Virus record (IMG/VR): IMGVR_UViG_3300048672_000136
Span: 1 to 37,047 of that record
DNA: 37,047 nt
Strand: one strand, 5' to 3'
Origin: a virus
In this document: piece after piece, positions 36,616-37,047 of the stretch
Position numbering within the stretch: the first letter of the stretch is position 1
How the letters are laid out: each line of letters starts with the position of its first letter
Translations under genes and position numbers: made by a program
The notes under the pieces: model-generated
What the model was told of the DNA's origin: nothing
Database searches by the model: none
Seen by the model: the letters and a program-made list of their open reading frames with translations, nothing else

Positions 36616-36618
36616 CAC

Positions 36619-36646
36619 TTGCAAAATAGTTTGTGTTTGTTAGAAT
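36619..36646 (+). promoter_or_regulatory. Promoter facing the structured end region
   Basis: TTGCAA (36619-36624), 16 bp spacer and TAGAAT (36641-36646). Transcription would start close to 36653, right at the first stem of the proposed RNA. No good ribosome site or long reading frame follows. Confidence 0.55.
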
Positions 36647-36651
36647 ATTTG

Positions 36652-37047
36652 TGCGGCTAGGTAAATCTTGCCGAAAGCTCTTTTCCCCTCACCCTTGAGC
36701 TGCCGCATCCGAGGTGAGGCGTTGACCAAACAACGTAAAAAAGGCGGATTAGTACAGGGTAGAGGGTAATTCTAGGCGTTCTGCCAACAATTCCCCCAAA
36801 ACACGTTATACAGCTTCATAGCCCTAGTTCGTTTATTGCGCCTGCGATTACATCAAAAGCAATAACCAGCGCATTTGATGCAGTGTTGTTTGATGCTGGA
36901 AAAAACGCAAACAGTACCAAAAGCCAGCTTAGCACTGGTAGCACACTTTAAACGCCACCAGCCTTTGAGACGCGAAAGCACCGAGGCAAATAGTCAGACG
37001 CAAGCCGGACTAGGATAAGCGGGGGTGGACGTTATGCCTTCCAGGAT
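36652..37047 (+). ncRNA. Putative structured RNA, 3' end beyond or near window end
   Basis: The stretch has no reading frame of convincing quality for about 400 nt. At its 5' end sit several exact pairings: TGCGGC (36652-36657) with GCCGCA (36702-36707); inside, GGTAA/TTGCC (36660-36672) and AGCTC/GAGCT (36676-36701), which form a three-way junction. CCTCACC (36687-36693), in the loop of the second arm, pairs perfectly with GGTGAGG (36713-36719), a pseudoknot. CGTTG/CAACG (36720-36735) follows. It is preceded by a promoter. I do not recognise a known RNA family. Alternative: a replication origin or leader region. The 3' limit is arbitrary. Confidence 0.4.

Noticed and set aside
36816-37018. 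Short frames at 36816-36944 (minus, 42 aa) and 36878-37018 (plus, 46 aa)
   Set aside because: They overlap each other, have weak start signals and lie in a stretch better explained as RNA or origin; neither can be preferred.
1-37047. Circular closure of the window
   Set aside because: Joining the ends puts a TAG directly before the ninB frame, and the replication genes would be missing, so the window is probably a part of the genome and not a closed circle.
36660-37047. tRNA, tmRNA or RNase P in the end region
   Set aside because: No cloverleaf, no T-loop, no CCA or known core motif could be found on either strand.
1-37047. Diversity-generating retroelement
   Set aside because: Fibre genes lack paired variable/template repeats, and no reverse transcriptase frame exists in the window.

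Overview
The window is most of a tailed, probably temperate, double-stranded DNA phage with a lambda-like gene order and P22-like (podovirus-type) head and DNA-injection genes. It most likely infects an aquatic gammaproteobacterium. That host guess rests on the style of the integron sites, the ninB/ninG pair and the P22-like genes; no host gene is present. Both window ends cut through phage DNA: ninB is truncated on the left, and the replication genes expected just before ninB are not seen.

Layout. 1-332: 3' part of ninB. 337-2919: cassette array 1, with a promoter/operator, a MazG-like gene, five attC-bounded cassettes and a terminator. 3015-3906: ninG, small late-early genes and a terminator. 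3957-11868: packaging and head genes (small and large terminase, portal, a GroES-like protein, probable scaffold, probable decoration protein, major capsid). 11918-16388: beta-helix and neck/tail-completion genes (gp4-like and gp10-like). 16385-17418: a 2-oxoglutarate hydroxylase and a GNAT acetyltransferase. 17420-23292: probable ejection proteins. 23289-29032: receptor-binding/fibre-like proteins with small membrane proteins between them. 29029-29960: endolysin and holin. 30035-32632, leftward: an early recombination operon (RAD52-like annealing protein, YqaJ-like exonuclease, SSB). 32666-32725: divergent early promoters sharing one palindrome. 32752-35508: cassette array 2, with an RHH-like regulator gene, six attC-bounded cassettes and a terminator. 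35690-36615: KilA-N gene and partner. 36619-37047: a promoter followed by what looks like a structured RNA.

The most unusual content is two integron-type gene-cassette arrays inside the phage, with no integron integrase in view. Eleven attC sites are recognisable by eye. Each has R''/R' boxes, pairing L boxes and one extrahelical base at the same place. For all eleven cassettes the R'' box is the exact reverse complement of the R' box at the start of the same cassette, as expected of DNA that was once a closed circle. The two arrays are framed alike: a promoter carrying a GCAATATATT operator motif upstream, a first gene that does not obey the cassette rule, a last cassette cut off right after its R'' box, and a related terminator block with a GGCCGTRTATTT motif. 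They look like two copies of one phage-owned landing platform for cassettes, placed in the two early accessory regions where lambdoid phages usually carry variable genes.

Functional logic (inference): the shared operator would link both arrays and the leftward recombination operon to one early regulator. The host integron integrase could supply recombination in trans. The phage could thereby exchange small early genes with bacterial integrons and move cassettes between cells.
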